Notes: generated by a model from the sequence alone, not told the origin. DNA of 64,000 bases from Nevskia sp. (GCA_023229645.1 JALNYU010000001.1:186001-250000); one strand, 5' to 3'; shown: positions 1 to 8,203, counted from the first letter of the stretch. Numbers and translations are program-made.

Positions 1-76
1 CATAAACCGATTTGATCGCCTTGCCGGTGGCGGCTTCTTTGTCGTCGCTGCTGGCGGATACAGAACTAGCGGACAT
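1..76 (-). CDS. hoxZ: Ni/Fe-hydrogenase b-type cytochrome subunit, N-terminus only
   Basis: Only the first 25 codons are in the window; the gene runs off the left edge. The reading frame starts at an ATG preceded by a purine-rich GGAG-type ribosome site and ends in KAIKSVY, which is how the conserved opening of HoxZ/HyaC cytochromes begins before the first membrane helix. It lies 62 bases downstream of hoxG on the same strand, the usual place of this gene. In the family the protein is a four-helix dihaem cytochrome b that anchors the periplasmic hydrogenase to the membrane and passes electrons to quinone. The haem ligands are outside the window, so the call rests on position and the short N-terminus. 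Confidence 0.75.
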   Translation of the reverse strand, partial: MSASSVSASSDDKEAATGKAIKSVY

Positions 77-138
77 GGAGTGTCTCCTCTCTCTATTCAG
101 GTGTCACGGCGCCGGTTGGCGCCGTGACGGACGGACGT

Positions 139-1995
139 TCAGCGCACCTTGACCGTTGTCAGCTCCACGCCGTCCGGACTCATGACGTGGGTTGAGCAGG
201 CGAGGCAGGGGTCAAACGAGTGCAGCGTGCGCAGGATCTCGACCGGCTGCTCGGGGTTGGCCATCGGCGTGTTCATCAGGCTGGCCTCGAACGCGCCGAT
301 TTGGCCTTTTGGATCACGTGGGCTGCCGTTCCATGTGGTTGGCACCACGCACTGATAATTTTCGATGCGGCCGTCTTTGATCCGTATCCAATGCCCAAGC
401 GCGCCGCGCGGTGCGGCGACGGTGCCGACGCCTTTGGCTTCTTTCGGCCAGGTGGCTGGATCCCATTTCTCGACGTTCGCCGAGCTCGAATCGCCGTTCT
501 TGATGTTTTCGACCAATTCCTTCCAGTCTTCCAACATCATCTCGGCGCAATACTGCGCTTCGAGCGCGCGCGCCAGCGTGCGGCCGATCGTCGTCGGCAG
601 CAGTTGCTTGGCGGTGTAGGTCGTTTCCGGAATGCCTAGTGCTTTCGGAATGCCGCTATTGATCGCCTGCGCCGAGGACTCCACTTGCTCCTTCACGCGC
701 TGGCAATATTTATTGCCCTTCAGTGCGTGGGCATAGCCGAGGATGTAACGCGCGAGCGGGCCGACTTCCATCGCGTGGCCGCGCCAGCGCGGCGACTTGA
801 TCCACGAATATTTCGCGCTTTCGTCGATTTCTTGGATGTTGGTCGAGGTGCCTTTGAGCTTGTCGCCGAGCACATAGTTGGGCTCGGTAACGCCGTCCCA
901 GGGGTGCAGGCCTTTGCTTTCGTCGGCGTACTTGTACCAAGAGTGCGTCACAAACTCTTGCACCTGTTCCGGGTCGCGCGGGTCCACCGGCAGAATCTCG
1001 TCCCAATTGCCGTTCAGGATCGCGCCGCCCGGCAATTGATTCGTGCTCGGGTCATAGGCCACCTTTTCGTAGGTGCCGTAGTCCATCACGTTGGTCGCCG
1101 ACAAGCCGCCGCCGTAGAGCCAGCCGGCCTGCTTGTAGAGCGTGCCGATCGCCAATACATCCGGCACATACACGTTATTGTTGAACTCGATCATTTCGTC
1201 GATACGCGCTTTGACGAAATTCAGGCGTTCCATGTTTACCGGCGCGCCAGCAGCGCCGTCTTTGTCGATATTGATCGCGCACGGCACGCCGCCGACGAGA
1301 TAGTTCGGATGTGGATTCTTACCGCCAAAAATCGTATGGACTTTGACCCATTCTTTCTGCAGGTCCAAGGCCTCCAGATAATGCGTAACCGCCATTAGAT
1401 TCACTTCCGGCGGCAGCACGTAGGCTTTATTGCCCCAGTAGCCGTTCATGAACGGCCCAAGCTGGCCGCTTTCAACGAACTTCTTGAGCCGGTTCTGAAT
1501 GTCGCGGAAATAGCCGGGCGACGACAGCGGATGGCTCGGCGATACCGTTTGCTGCAGTTCGCTGGTTTTCTTTGGATCGGCTTTCAGCGCCGAGACCACA
1601 TCCACCCAATCGAGCGCGTGCAAATGATAAAAGTGCACGGCGTGATCGTGCTCTTGCAAAGTCTTGGCCATGATCTCGCGGATCAAGTGGGCATTTTTCG
1701 GAATGCGAATGCCGAGCGCATCTTCCACCGCACGCACGCTGGTCAGCGCATGGCAGCCAGTGCAAACACCGCAAATGCGTTCGACGAACGCCCAGGCATC
1801 GCGCGGGTCCCGGCCTTTTAGAATAACTTCGAGGCCGCGCCACATGGTGCCGGTCGAAACGGCGTTGCGGATGATGTTGTCTTTATCGACGTTGACCTCG
1901 CAGCGCATGTGGCCTTCGATGCGAGTGACGGGATCGACAACAATGCGGCGACCGCTGTTGTCGAGGTTAAAGCCTTGAGTGGCGTAGGCAGTCAT
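139..1995 (-). CDS. hoxG: [NiFe]-hydrogenase large subunit, membrane-bound group 1d type
   Basis: This 618-residue protein is the catalytic subunit that oxidises H2 at a Ni-Fe(CN)2CO centre. The N-terminal nickel motif RICGVCTGCH places cysteines at 75 and 78, and the C-terminal motif DPCLACSTH places them at 597 and 600, the same numbers I recall for Ralstonia eutropha HoxG, which is also 618 residues. Fifteen residues follow His603 and should be removed by a maturation endopeptidase after nickel insertion. That protease gene is not in the window. The gene follows hoxK by 30 bases and precedes hoxZ, so the three are an operon. The folded protein is exported with HoxK through the Tat signal on the small subunit. 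Confidence 0.97.
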   Translation of the reverse strand: MTAYATQGFNLDNSGRRIVVDPVTRIEGHMRCEVNVDKDNIIRNAVSTGTMWRGLEVILKGRDPRDAWAFVERICGVCTGCHALTSVRAVEDALGIRIPKNAHLIREIMAKTLQEHDHAVHFYHLHALDWVDVVSALKADPKKTSELQQTVSPSHPLSSPGYFRDIQNRLKKFVESGQLGPFMNGYWGNKAYVLPPEVNLMAVTHYLEALDLQKEWVKVHTIFGGKNPHPNYLVGGVPCAINIDKDGAAGAPVNMERLNFVKARIDEMIEFNNNVYVPDVLAIGTLYKQAGWLYGGGLSATNVMDYGTYEKVAYDPSTNQLPGGAILNGNWDEILPVDPRDPEQVQEFVTHSWYKYADESKGLHPWDGVTEPNYVLGDKLKGTSTNIQEIDESAKYSWIKSPRWRGHAMEVGPLARYILGYAHALKGNKYCQRVKEQVESSAQAINSGIPKALGIPETTYTAKQLLPTTIGRTLARALEAQYCAEMMLEDWKELVENIKNGDSSSANVEKWDPATWPKEAKGVGTVAAPRGALGHWIRIKDGRIENYQCVVPTTWNGSPRDPKGQIGAFEASLMNTPMANPEQPVEILRTLHSFDPCLACSTHVMSPDGVELTTVKVR

Positions 1996-2025
1996 TTTTA
2001 GTAATCCTTCGGCTGTGCGGGGCGA

Positions 2026-3111
2026 TTAGTGGTTCGCGCCGGTTGTTTCTTCTTTTTTCTGGGTGGCGCGTTTGATCGCCGATGCCGCGGCGTGCGCGAC
2101 GACAGCCGCACCGACAACACCAGCTGCGGTGCCGCCGATTTGATCGGCCGTGCCTTCGATGCCGAACTGATGCACCGTCGTCAGGCGATCGTAGAACGAG
2201 CCCTTATCCCAGAAGCCGTCTTCCGAGCAGCCGATGCAGCCGTGGCCGGCTTGAATCGGGAAGCTCGTGCCCTCGTTCCAGCGCGTGGTTGAGCAGGCGT
2301 TGTACGTGGTCGGGCCTTTGCAGCCGACTTTGTAAAGGCAGTAACCGCGGCGCGCGAATTCGTCGTCGAAATGCTCAACGAACTGGCCGGCGTCGAAATG
2401 CGGGCGGCGGTAGCACTTGTCGTGAATGCGCTGGCTGTAGAACATCTTCGGCCGGCCTTGGCGATCCAGTTCTGGAATGCGGTCGAACGTCAACATGTAG
2501 GTGATGACGCCAGTCATGACTTCGGCGATCGGCGGGCAGCCCGGCACTTTGATGATCGGTTTGTCGGTGATGACTTTATGCACCGGCGTCGCCTGCGTCG
2601 GGTTCGGCTTCGCCGCCTGCACGCAACCCCAGCTTGCGCACGAGCCCCAAGAGATGATCGCTTTCGCGTCCTTAGCAACGTGTTTCAACTGCTCGATAAA
2701 TGGCTTGCCGCCGATGATGCAGCTCATGCCTTCTTGATTCAGCGGCGGGTTGCCTTCAACCGCAAGAATGTAATTCCCTTTGTACTTGGTCATTACTTCT
2801 TCGAGGATCGCTTCAGCTTGATGGCCGGCGGCGGCCATCAACGTGTCGTCGTAATCGAGCGAGATCATTGACAGCACTACATCCTTCGCCAGCGGGTGCG
2901 CGGAGCGGATAAAAGACTCCGAACAGCAGGTGCATTCCAGGCCATGCAGCCACAACACTGGCGTCCGTGGTTTGGTTTCCATGGCGTGCGCGATCTTCGG
3001 TACGAATGACGGCGCGAGACCTAACGACGTTGCGGTGAGCGAGCAGTATTTAAGAAAGCTGCGACGTGAAATGCCCTGCCGCCGCATTACGTCGTAAAAG
3101 GTTTCGATCAT
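2026..3111 (-). CDS. hoxK: [NiFe]-hydrogenase small subunit, oxygen-tolerant six-cysteine type
   Basis: This 361-residue precursor carries the Fe-S clusters that take electrons from the active site. It starts with a Tat signal (RRQGISRRSFLKY) ending near AHA at residue 43. In mature numbering cysteines fall at 17, 19, 20, 115, 120 and 149, which is the six-cysteine set of the [4Fe-3S] proximal cluster; standard enzymes have Gly at 19 and 120. HDKC and later cysteine motifs supply the distal and medial clusters. A hydrophobic segment near the C-terminus (IGGTAAGVVGAAVVAHAAA) is the membrane anchor. The ATG is preceded by GGGAG. It lies 58 bases after the OmpW-like gene and 30 bases before hoxG. 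Confidence 0.97.
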   Translation of the reverse strand: MIETFYDVMRRQGISRRSFLKYCSLTATSLGLAPSFVPKIAHAMETKPRTPVLWLHGLECTCCSESFIRSAHPLAKDVVLSMISLDYDDTLMAAAGHQAEAILEEVMTKYKGNYILAVEGNPPLNQEGMSCIIGGKPFIEQLKHVAKDAKAIISWGSCASWGCVQAAKPNPTQATPVHKVITDKPIIKVPGCPPIAEVMTGVITYMLTFDRIPELDRQGRPKMFYSQRIHDKCYRRPHFDAGQFVEHFDDEFARRGYCLYKVGCKGPTTYNACSTTRWNEGTSFPIQAGHGCIGCSEDGFWDKGSFYDRLTTVHQFGIEGTADQIGGTAAGVVGAAVVAHAAASAIKRATQKKEETTGANH

Positions 3112-3169
3112 CAGTGGTAGCTCCCAGAAGCGTTCTTGGTGTGCGATATGGAGAAGTTCAGCGTGTGAA

Positions 3170-3862
3170 TCAGAAGCGGTAGCCGACCCCGATGCCGGCT
3201 AGAAACGGGTCGACCGAGGTTTTGGCTCGGACCGTACCCAGAACGGTGTCGACCGTCGCGTTGGTTTTGACGAAGATCTGATTGACTTCGACGTTGACGA
3301 ACCAGCGTCCGGAAATGTTGTAGTCAAAGCCCGCCTGCAGCGCGCCACCGAGGTGGCTATCGGTGTTGAAGTCGTTGACGATGCCGTCGCCGCGCGCAGG
3401 TTTGGAATTGAACAGAATGAAAGCGGTCGCGCCGCCGCCGATGTACGGGCTGAATTTCTGGTGTGGCAGAAAGTGGTACTGCACGGTCAGCGTTGGTGGC
3501 AGCACGTTGACCGAGCCGACGTCGAGATCGCCAACCGCCGTGCCTTTCGCGCGTACCGACGGCCGCAGCAGCGTCGCGATCAGCTGAACCGCGACGTGAT
3601 CGGTGAAGAAATAAGAGAAATCGAGTTCCGGCGCGACGCGGTTAGAAATATCGACTTTGCCGCCAACCGCTTCAATCGAACTGTTGTTGTCTTCCGGAAA
3701 CACGCCGAGCACATGGGCGCGGACCAAAACCGAGCCGGCGTGTTTGCCGGTTGCGGCGTCATCAGCGGCTGCGCTGCCGCTTGCTGCAAGCGCCGAGGCG
3801 CCGACTACGAGTGCCGCACCGAACGTGAATACCGGTTTGCGATGCCGATTTTTTTGCATCAT
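3170..3862 (-). CDS. OmpW-family outer membrane protein
   Basis: The 230-residue product has a Sec signal peptide (about residues 1-33, ending in SAAA), alternating beta-strand sequence and a terminal aromatic (GVGYRF), all typical of OmpW-type eight-strand barrels. Recognisable pieces include the strand rich in VRAHVLGVFPEDN near the N-terminus and LTVQYHF in the middle. The start is fixed by GGAGGAG eight bases before the ATG. It is the first gene after the sigma-54 promoter and lies only 58 bases before hoxK, so it is probably co-transcribed with the hydrogenase. OmpW proteins are thought to let small hydrophobic molecules cross the outer membrane; its role with a hydrogenase is not known to me. 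Confidence 0.85.
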   Translation of the reverse strand: MMQKNRHRKPVFTFGAALVVGASALAASGSAAADDAATGKHAGSVLVRAHVLGVFPEDNNSSIEAVGGKVDISNRVAPELDFSYFFTDHVAVQLIATLLRPSVRAKGTAVGDLDVGSVNVLPPTLTVQYHFLPHQKFSPYIGGGATAFILFNSKPARGDGIVNDFNTDSHLGGALQAGFDYNISGRWFVNVEVNQIFVKTNATVDTVLGTVRAKTSVDPFLAGIGVGYRF

Positions 3863-3932
3863 GGAACGTTCTCCTCCCGCCTTTGTTTATGGTTTTCAAA
3901 TACGCGGTCGATACGCCGCGTACGACAAAGGG

Positions 3933-3948
3933 AGCACGGCGCGTGCCA
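3933..3948 (-). promoter_or_regulatory. sigma-54 (RpoN) promoter for the ompW-like/hoxKGZ operon
   Basis: Read on the minus strand the site is TGGCACGCGCCGTGCT. It has the invariant GG-N10-GC of -24/-12 promoters and a full TGGCAC block; the -12 block is GTGCT rather than TTGCT. Transcription would start near 3920, about 60 bases before the OmpW-like ATG. A sigma-54 activator gene lies just upstream, which supports the call. Confidence 0.75.
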
Positions 3949-3977
3949 TCGCGCCGATACGCTTTCTAAGCGTTTAA

Positions 3978-3990
3978 AATCAATTAGATG
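3978..3990. promoter_or_regulatory. possible IHF binding site
   Basis: The sequence AATCAATTAGATG matches the IHF consensus WATCAR-N4-TTR except for one base in the last block. It sits about 30 bases upstream of the sigma-54 box in an AT-rich stretch. IHF usually bends DNA between a sigma-54 promoter and its activator site, so the position fits. Confidence 0.4.
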
Positions 3991-4021
3991 CGATTATTTT
4001 TTGAAACGCCGGCGGCGCCAA

Positions 4022-4044
4022 AACTGCAAACTATGTTTTCAGTT
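4022..4044. promoter_or_regulatory. candidate upstream activator dyad
   Basis: AACTG and CAGTT form an inverted repeat separated by 13 bases, about 75-95 bases upstream of the sigma-54 box. This is where an NtrC/HoxA-type activator normally binds. The dyad is short and could be chance; no HoxA consensus was used. Confidence 0.25.
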
Positions 4045-4099
4045 GATAGCCGACCGCAAACGAACTATGCGTTCTTGGCCGCCGCTAAGACCGGCGGAT

Positions 4100-4339
4100 T
4101 CAGCCCTTGCGATTGCCGCATTTCGGGCATTCAACTTCCAGCGCACAGCCGAACCAAATGCCTTGGCAGCGGCTACACCAATGGCCGTTGGTTTGGTCGC
4201 TGCTGAGTTGCAGCTGACGCGCGAGCGGCGTCAGGCCGAGATCGCGGTAGCCGCCGGGTGTACCGGCCGGCCGGCTACGCGAATGCGGGAACGGATGGCG
4301 CGTGGCCGACGGCGGGGTTTCGTCATCATCGTCGGACAT
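4100..4339 (-). CDS. small zinc-ribbon protein, function unknown
   Basis: This 79-residue protein begins with an acidic stretch (MSDDDDETPP) followed by a basic, Pro-rich linker, then a C-terminal metal site with the pairs HWCSRC and CPKCG separated by 12 residues. That arrangement is a four-cysteine zinc ribbon. It lacks the second CPxCG pair spacing of rubredoxin, so it is not HoxR/HupI. It starts 20 bases after the stop of the HoxA-like regulator on the same strand and is likely co-transcribed with it. A longer upstream start is possible in frame but would overlap the regulator and reads as low-complexity Arg-rich sequence, so the inner ATG was chosen. Confidence 0.6.
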   Translation of the reverse strand: MSDDDDETPPSATRHPFPHSRSRPAGTPGGYRDLGLTPLARQLQLSSDQTNGHWCSRCQGIWFGCALEVECPKCGNRKG

Positions 4340-4359
4340 GGCGGCGGTGCAAGGCTCGA

Positions 4360-5817
4360 TTACGCTTCGCGCTGATCGAGCTTGTAGCGCTTGATTTTGT
4401 TGGCGAGGCCGACGCGGGAGATGCCCAGCTCGCGCGCGGCGCGGCTGTGGTTCCACTTATTGCGCAGCAGGCATTGCGTCACCATATGCACTTCTAACGA
4501 CTCTACTTTTTCTTTTAGGGTCGACTTACCTTTCAGGAAATCCGGTTGGCGCTGGTCTTCTGGCGTTACCGGGAACAGGCGGGCGAACTCGGGCGACATA
4601 TGTTTGCGCGATAAAAATTCGCCGTCGCTGGCCAGCGCCACCATCCGTCGAACCTCATTTTCCAACTCCCGGACATTGCCCGGAAACGTATGCGCCTGCA
4701 GCCTTTGCATGACTTCCGGTGAAATGCCAGCGATGCGCCGATTGATCGACGTCGCGTATTTCTTCGCCGCGTGCTCGGCTAGCACCGGAATATCCTCAGC
4801 GCGCTCGCGCAGCGGTGGAATTTCCAGTTCGAAGCCGCGCAGGCGGTAGTACAGATCGCGCCGAAATTCGCCTTTCGCGACCATTTCCTTCAGCGGCCGG
4901 TTCGACGCCGCGATGATGCGGACATTGCAATGCTGGCTCTCGTGCGTGCCGACCGGCTTCACTTCGCCTTCTTGGAAAAAGCGCAATAACGCGACTTGGA
5001 ACGACGGCGAAACTTCGGAGATTTCGTCGAGAAACACCGTGCCGCCGTCCGCCGCCGGAAACAACCCCAGGCGGTCGCTGATGGCGCCAGTAAACGCGCC
5101 GCGCTTATGACCAAACAGTTCCGACTGCAGCAATTCCGGTGACAGCGCACCGCAGTTCTGCGCCAGAAACGGATGATTTTTCCGGCGCCCGAAGAAATGC
5201 ACCGCGCGCGCCATCAACTCCTTGCCAGTGCCGGTTTCGCCTTGAATCAGCACCGGCAAATCGGTGACTGCGGCTTTGCGTGCGAGATTGCAGATCTCGA
5301 CCATCGAGGCGCTGGAAAACACCAGTTTGTCGAACTCGTAGATGTCGGTCAGCAGGCTGGTCATGTTGTTGTTCTGGCGCCGCAGCACTTCGTCCGCGAA
5401 CTTCAGCTCGCGGCTCAGATAGCGGTGCCGCCGCGCCAGCTCGCGGCTTTCCAGGGCGCGTTTGATCAGCAATAACAGATGCTCCGGCTGCCACGGTTTC
5501 GCGACCAGTTGATAGACCGCGGCATCGTTGATGTAGCGAACCATATCGTCGTGGCCGGTGTTGCCGGTCACCAATACCCGGATCGCTTCTGGATAGGAAA
5601 TGCGCGTCTGCTGGAAAAACTCAACGCCGGTCATGTCGGTGGTGTTTTGATCGCAGAGCACGAGGTCGATCGACTCGCGTTCGAGCAGCGCCAAGCCCTC
5701 AAGCCCGGACGGCGTTTTGAACAGCCGATAGCTGTCTTCTAGGCATTTCGTGATCGACGTATGCGCCTTCGGCTCGCCGCCGACGATCAGGATGGTCCAG
5801 ACGCCGCCTTCTTGCAT
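4360..5817 (-). CDS. hoxA: sigma-54-dependent response regulator, HoxA/HupR type
   Basis: The 485-residue protein has a receiver domain (about 8-125), a central AAA+ domain and a C-terminal Fis-type helix-turn-helix. The AAA+ part shows Walker A GETGTGKE, the sigma-54 loop GAFTGA and Walker B GTVFLDE. The HTH is SRAARELGISRVGLANKIKRY. In the receiver the phospho-acceptor Asp56, the TG and the KPW lysine are present, but the acidic pair that binds Mg2+ is replaced: ILIVGGEP instead of ILIVDDEP. HoxA/HupR regulators switch on hydrogenase operons and are active when unphosphorylated. The ATG at 5817 follows GGAAAG and is preferred over an in-frame GTG at 5853. Its likely target is the promoter at 3933-3948. 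Confidence 0.88.
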   Translation of the reverse strand: MQEGGVWTILIVGGEPKAHTSITKCLEDSYRLFKTPSGLEGLALLERESIDLVLCDQNTTDMTGVEFFQQTRISYPEAIRVLVTGNTGHDDMVRYINDAAVYQLVAKPWQPEHLLLLIKRALESRELARRHRYLSRELKFADEVLRRQNNNMTSLLTDIYEFDKLVFSSASMVEICNLARKAAVTDLPVLIQGETGTGKELMARAVHFFGRRKNHPFLAQNCGALSPELLQSELFGHKRGAFTGAISDRLGLFPAADGGTVFLDEISEVSPSFQVALLRFFQEGEVKPVGTHESQHCNVRIIAASNRPLKEMVAKGEFRRDLYYRLRGFELEIPPLRERAEDIPVLAEHAAKKYATSINRRIAGISPEVMQRLQAHTFPGNVRELENEVRRMVALASDGEFLSRKHMSPEFARLFPVTPEDQRQPDFLKGKSTLKEKVESLEVHMVTQCLLRNKWNHSRAARELGISRVGLANKIKRYKLDQREA

Positions 5818-6106
5818 GTTATTAACTTTCCATCTTGCATACTTTATTGACACCCTAGCACCGTTTTCGCGCCGTTCAAAGCGGCGGATAGCGGCGTTCG
5901 CGTGCCGATAGGCTGTGCTACCGGTGGCGGAATCCGGTCGATTGCAATCCGCAATGGCGTTGCTAGGCCGCTACCAGCCCGGTACTACCGAGATTTGTTG
6001 CGTCGCAAGGCGATTAAACGGCGATCTCTAGGGCGGCGCGGGGCCGTCGTGCTAAGTCGGCGGGGCGGTATCGGGTGGCAAGTTGCTTCGTGCCCGATCA
6101 GAAAGT
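5818..6106. other. intergenic region between divergent hoxA-like and transketolase-like genes
   Basis: No gene was recognised here. On the minus strand TTGAAC and TAGGGT with a 16-base spacer (about 5847-5876) could serve the regulator, but the match is weak. The rest is GC-rich with no clear motif until the dyad at 6107. Confidence 0.4.
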
Positions 6107-6142
6107 GAAAACAAAGTTTTCATTTTGTATCGAATTTTGACA
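6107..6142 (+). promoter_or_regulatory. operator-like dyad plus -35 box, copy 1
   Basis: GAAAAC-AAA-GTTTTC (6107-6121) is a perfect inverted repeat. Fifteen bases later comes TTGACA (6137-6142), followed by TTCG. The same arrangement with the same 15-base gap lies before the TPR gene at 8204-8239. The start codon of the transketolase-like gene is about 87 bases further on. A -10 element is not clear. Confidence 0.6.
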
Positions 6143-6228
6143 TTCGCAAAATCACACGAACACACTAGCTCAGCGGGCCTAAGAACAATTCCATCCGCGA
6201 TCGAACTTCACCAAGCTGGGAGATTGGT

Positions 6229-8154
6229 ATGAACAATTTAGGAATCAGTGTGGCTGGGTACGGCGTTGATGTCGCGCCGCATATCGTCAGCTACACCGAA
6301 ATGGCGAACGCGCTGCGGGCACTGAGCGTGGCCGCAGACCAGCCGGCACCTGACGCTACGGTGGCCGCCTCGCTAGCGATGGCCGACGCCGCGACGGTGC
6401 TGTATACGCGGTTTCTTAAGTTCGATCCGAACGATTCGAAATGGCCCGATCGCGATCGCTTCGTGCTTTCGGACGGCCGCAATAACCTGCTGCTGCGTGG
6501 TCTGCTGCACCTAACCCGCTACGCCGAAACGCCAAAGAACGGCGCAGCTGCAACAGTTTCGACGCCGGAATACGGCCAGACGCGCGGCGTTGAAACCATT
6601 GGCGGCCGCTTCGGGCAAGGCGTTGCCAATGCGGTCGGCATGGCCCTGGCAGAACGGCTACTGGCGGCCCGCTACGGCGAGGCGCTGGTCAATCATCGGA
6701 CTTACGTCATTGCTGGTGCCGGATGCCTGCAAGACAGCGCCAGTCAGGACGCGCTCGCGCTCGCCGGGCAAATGCAGTTGAACAAACTCACCGTGCTTTA
6801 CGACGACGCCGTTGGCGCTGGGCACGGCACGCTGGCGGTGGACGATCCGCTGCAGCGCTGCAGCGCCTCCGGCTGGTTGGTGCAGCGGGTCGATGGCCAC
6901 GATCACGCCGCGATCGCTGCCGCGCTTGATAGCGCGCAGTGCAGCGCGCAGCCCACCGTGATCGCATGCCGCACAGCACCGGGTGCCGGGGTTGCGAAAA
7001 GTGCTGTTCCAGAATTAGTGATGCACGCTTGGCGCGATGTTGGCGCCCGCGGCGGCCAATTGCGCATGGCTTGGGAACTGCGTTTGGCTAGCCTGCCGCT
7101 GGAAGCGAAGAGCCGCTTTTTGCAGGACTGCCGCAACGACGTCGGGCCGGACGCGACTGCCGCCATTCAGCATTTCAAAGCCGTGGCAGTAGAAACGCCG
7201 GCCGCGCAGTCGACCTTAGCCGCAGCGCGCCGGATGGCCGCTGCACTATCAACGGCGCTGCCCGCGCTGCTTGGGGGTTTCGATGCGGCGGCGGCGGTTG
7301 CTTTCAGCTACGCCGGCTTGGCGCCGATCCAGGGCGACGACTTTGCCGGCCGCCATATTGCGTTCGGCAGCCGCACACACGGCATGGCGGCGGTTCTGAA
7401 TGGCGTCGCGCTGCACGGTGGTTTTATGCCGTTTGGCGTCACCGGCCTGGCCGACGCCGATTACAGCCGGCCGGCGATCCGGCTGGCCGCGCAAATGCGG
7501 CAGCGGCTGATTTATTTGCTGACTCAAGACGCTATTGATGTCATGGACGGTGCCGCCGCGGAGCAGCTCGCTGCGCTGCGTGCAATCCCGAATTTGCAGG
7601 TGATCCGCCCGGCCGACGCCGTCGAGACCGCCGAGTCCTGGGAAGTTGCGATTGCCGCGCCGACAACGCCGACGCTGCTGTGTTTATCCGCCGAAGCGAA
7701 CGCGCCGGTACGAACAGCGCACACCGACGGCAACCGCGTCGCGCGCGGCGGCTACGTGTTGCGGCACGCGCGTGGTGCGCGGCAGGCGACGATTGTCGCC
7801 AGCGGCGCTGAAGTGGCGTTGGCGCTTGCCGCTGCCCAGCAGCTGGAGACCGCTGGCGTCGGCGTCGCTGTGGTTTCGTTGCCGTGCTTCGCGTTGTTCG
7901 CACAGCAGACAGAAGACTATCGCCAGCGCGTGCTCGGAGAGGCCCCCTGCGTTGCGGTTGAAGCAGGCGTGCGCGACGGCTGGGACCGTTGGATCGGGCC
8001 GCGCGGCGGGTTTGTCGGTGTTGGCGCGTTCGATTCCGGCCGTGACGGCTTGGTTTATCGGGCGAGCGCGATCCGTGTCGGCGATATCGTCGCCGCCGTC
8101 ACCAAGCAGTTGGATGCCCAAACGCTGCCGACGCGTGCCGTATCGGGACGATGA
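6229..8154 (+). CDS. transketolase homologue lacking catalytic residues (pseudoenzyme)
   Basis: The 641-residue protein aligns over its length with transketolase: RFVLSDG, GVET, FGQGVANAVGMALAER, the HGGF block, and a C-terminal domain with ARGGYVL and ASGAEVALA. The residues that bind thiamine diphosphate or do catalysis are changed. SGHPG is absent near residue 40. SNGH reads SDGR (81-84). The GHPE histidine is deleted. The Mg2+ motif GDG reads GAG (163-165). The Asn of YDDNG is Ala194. The catalytic Glu of GVREFG is Thr383, and GPTHQ reads GAAAE (441-445). It therefore probably does not act as a transketolase. It starts after GGGAGATTGGT, stands alone behind its own promoter and shares that promoter type with the TPR gene. 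Confidence 0.85.
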   Translation: MNNLGISVAGYGVDVAPHIVSYTEMANALRALSVAADQPAPDATVAASLAMADAATVLYTRFLKFDPNDSKWPDRDRFVLSDGRNNLLLRGLLHLTRYAETPKNGAAATVSTPEYGQTRGVETIGGRFGQGVANAVGMALAERLLAARYGEALVNHRTYVIAGAGCLQDSASQDALALAGQMQLNKLTVLYDDAVGAGHGTLAVDDPLQRCSASGWLVQRVDGHDHAAIAAALDSAQCSAQPTVIACRTAPGAGVAKSAVPELVMHAWRDVGARGGQLRMAWELRLASLPLEAKSRFLQDCRNDVGPDATAAIQHFKAVAVETPAAQSTLAAARRMAAALSTALPALLGGFDAAAAVAFSYAGLAPIQGDDFAGRHIAFGSRTHGMAAVLNGVALHGGFMPFGVTGLADADYSRPAIRLAAQMRQRLIYLLTQDAIDVMDGAAAEQLAALRAIPNLQVIRPADAVETAESWEVAIAAPTTPTLLCLSAEANAPVRTAHTDGNRVARGGYVLRHARGARQATIVASGAEVALALAAAQQLETAGVGVAVVSLPCFALFAQQTEDYRQRVLGEAPCVAVEAGVRDGWDRWIGPRGGFVGVGAFDSGRDGLVYRASAIRVGDIVAAVTKQLDAQTLPTRAVSGR

Positions 8155-8203
8155 ACAGGCGCAGTCGGCGCCGCAATCTGAAGCCCGGTGTTTACGGTGA
8201 TGT

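Noticed and set aside
685..1398. A 237-codon plus-strand frame inside hoxG
   Set aside because: Shadow of hoxG on the opposite strand with no homology or ribosome site.
4100..4339. Rubredoxin (HoxR/HupI) assignment of the small cysteine protein
   Set aside because: The pair spacing and the absence of the CPxCG / CPLCG rubredoxin pattern with aromatic residues argue against it; only a zinc ribbon is supported.
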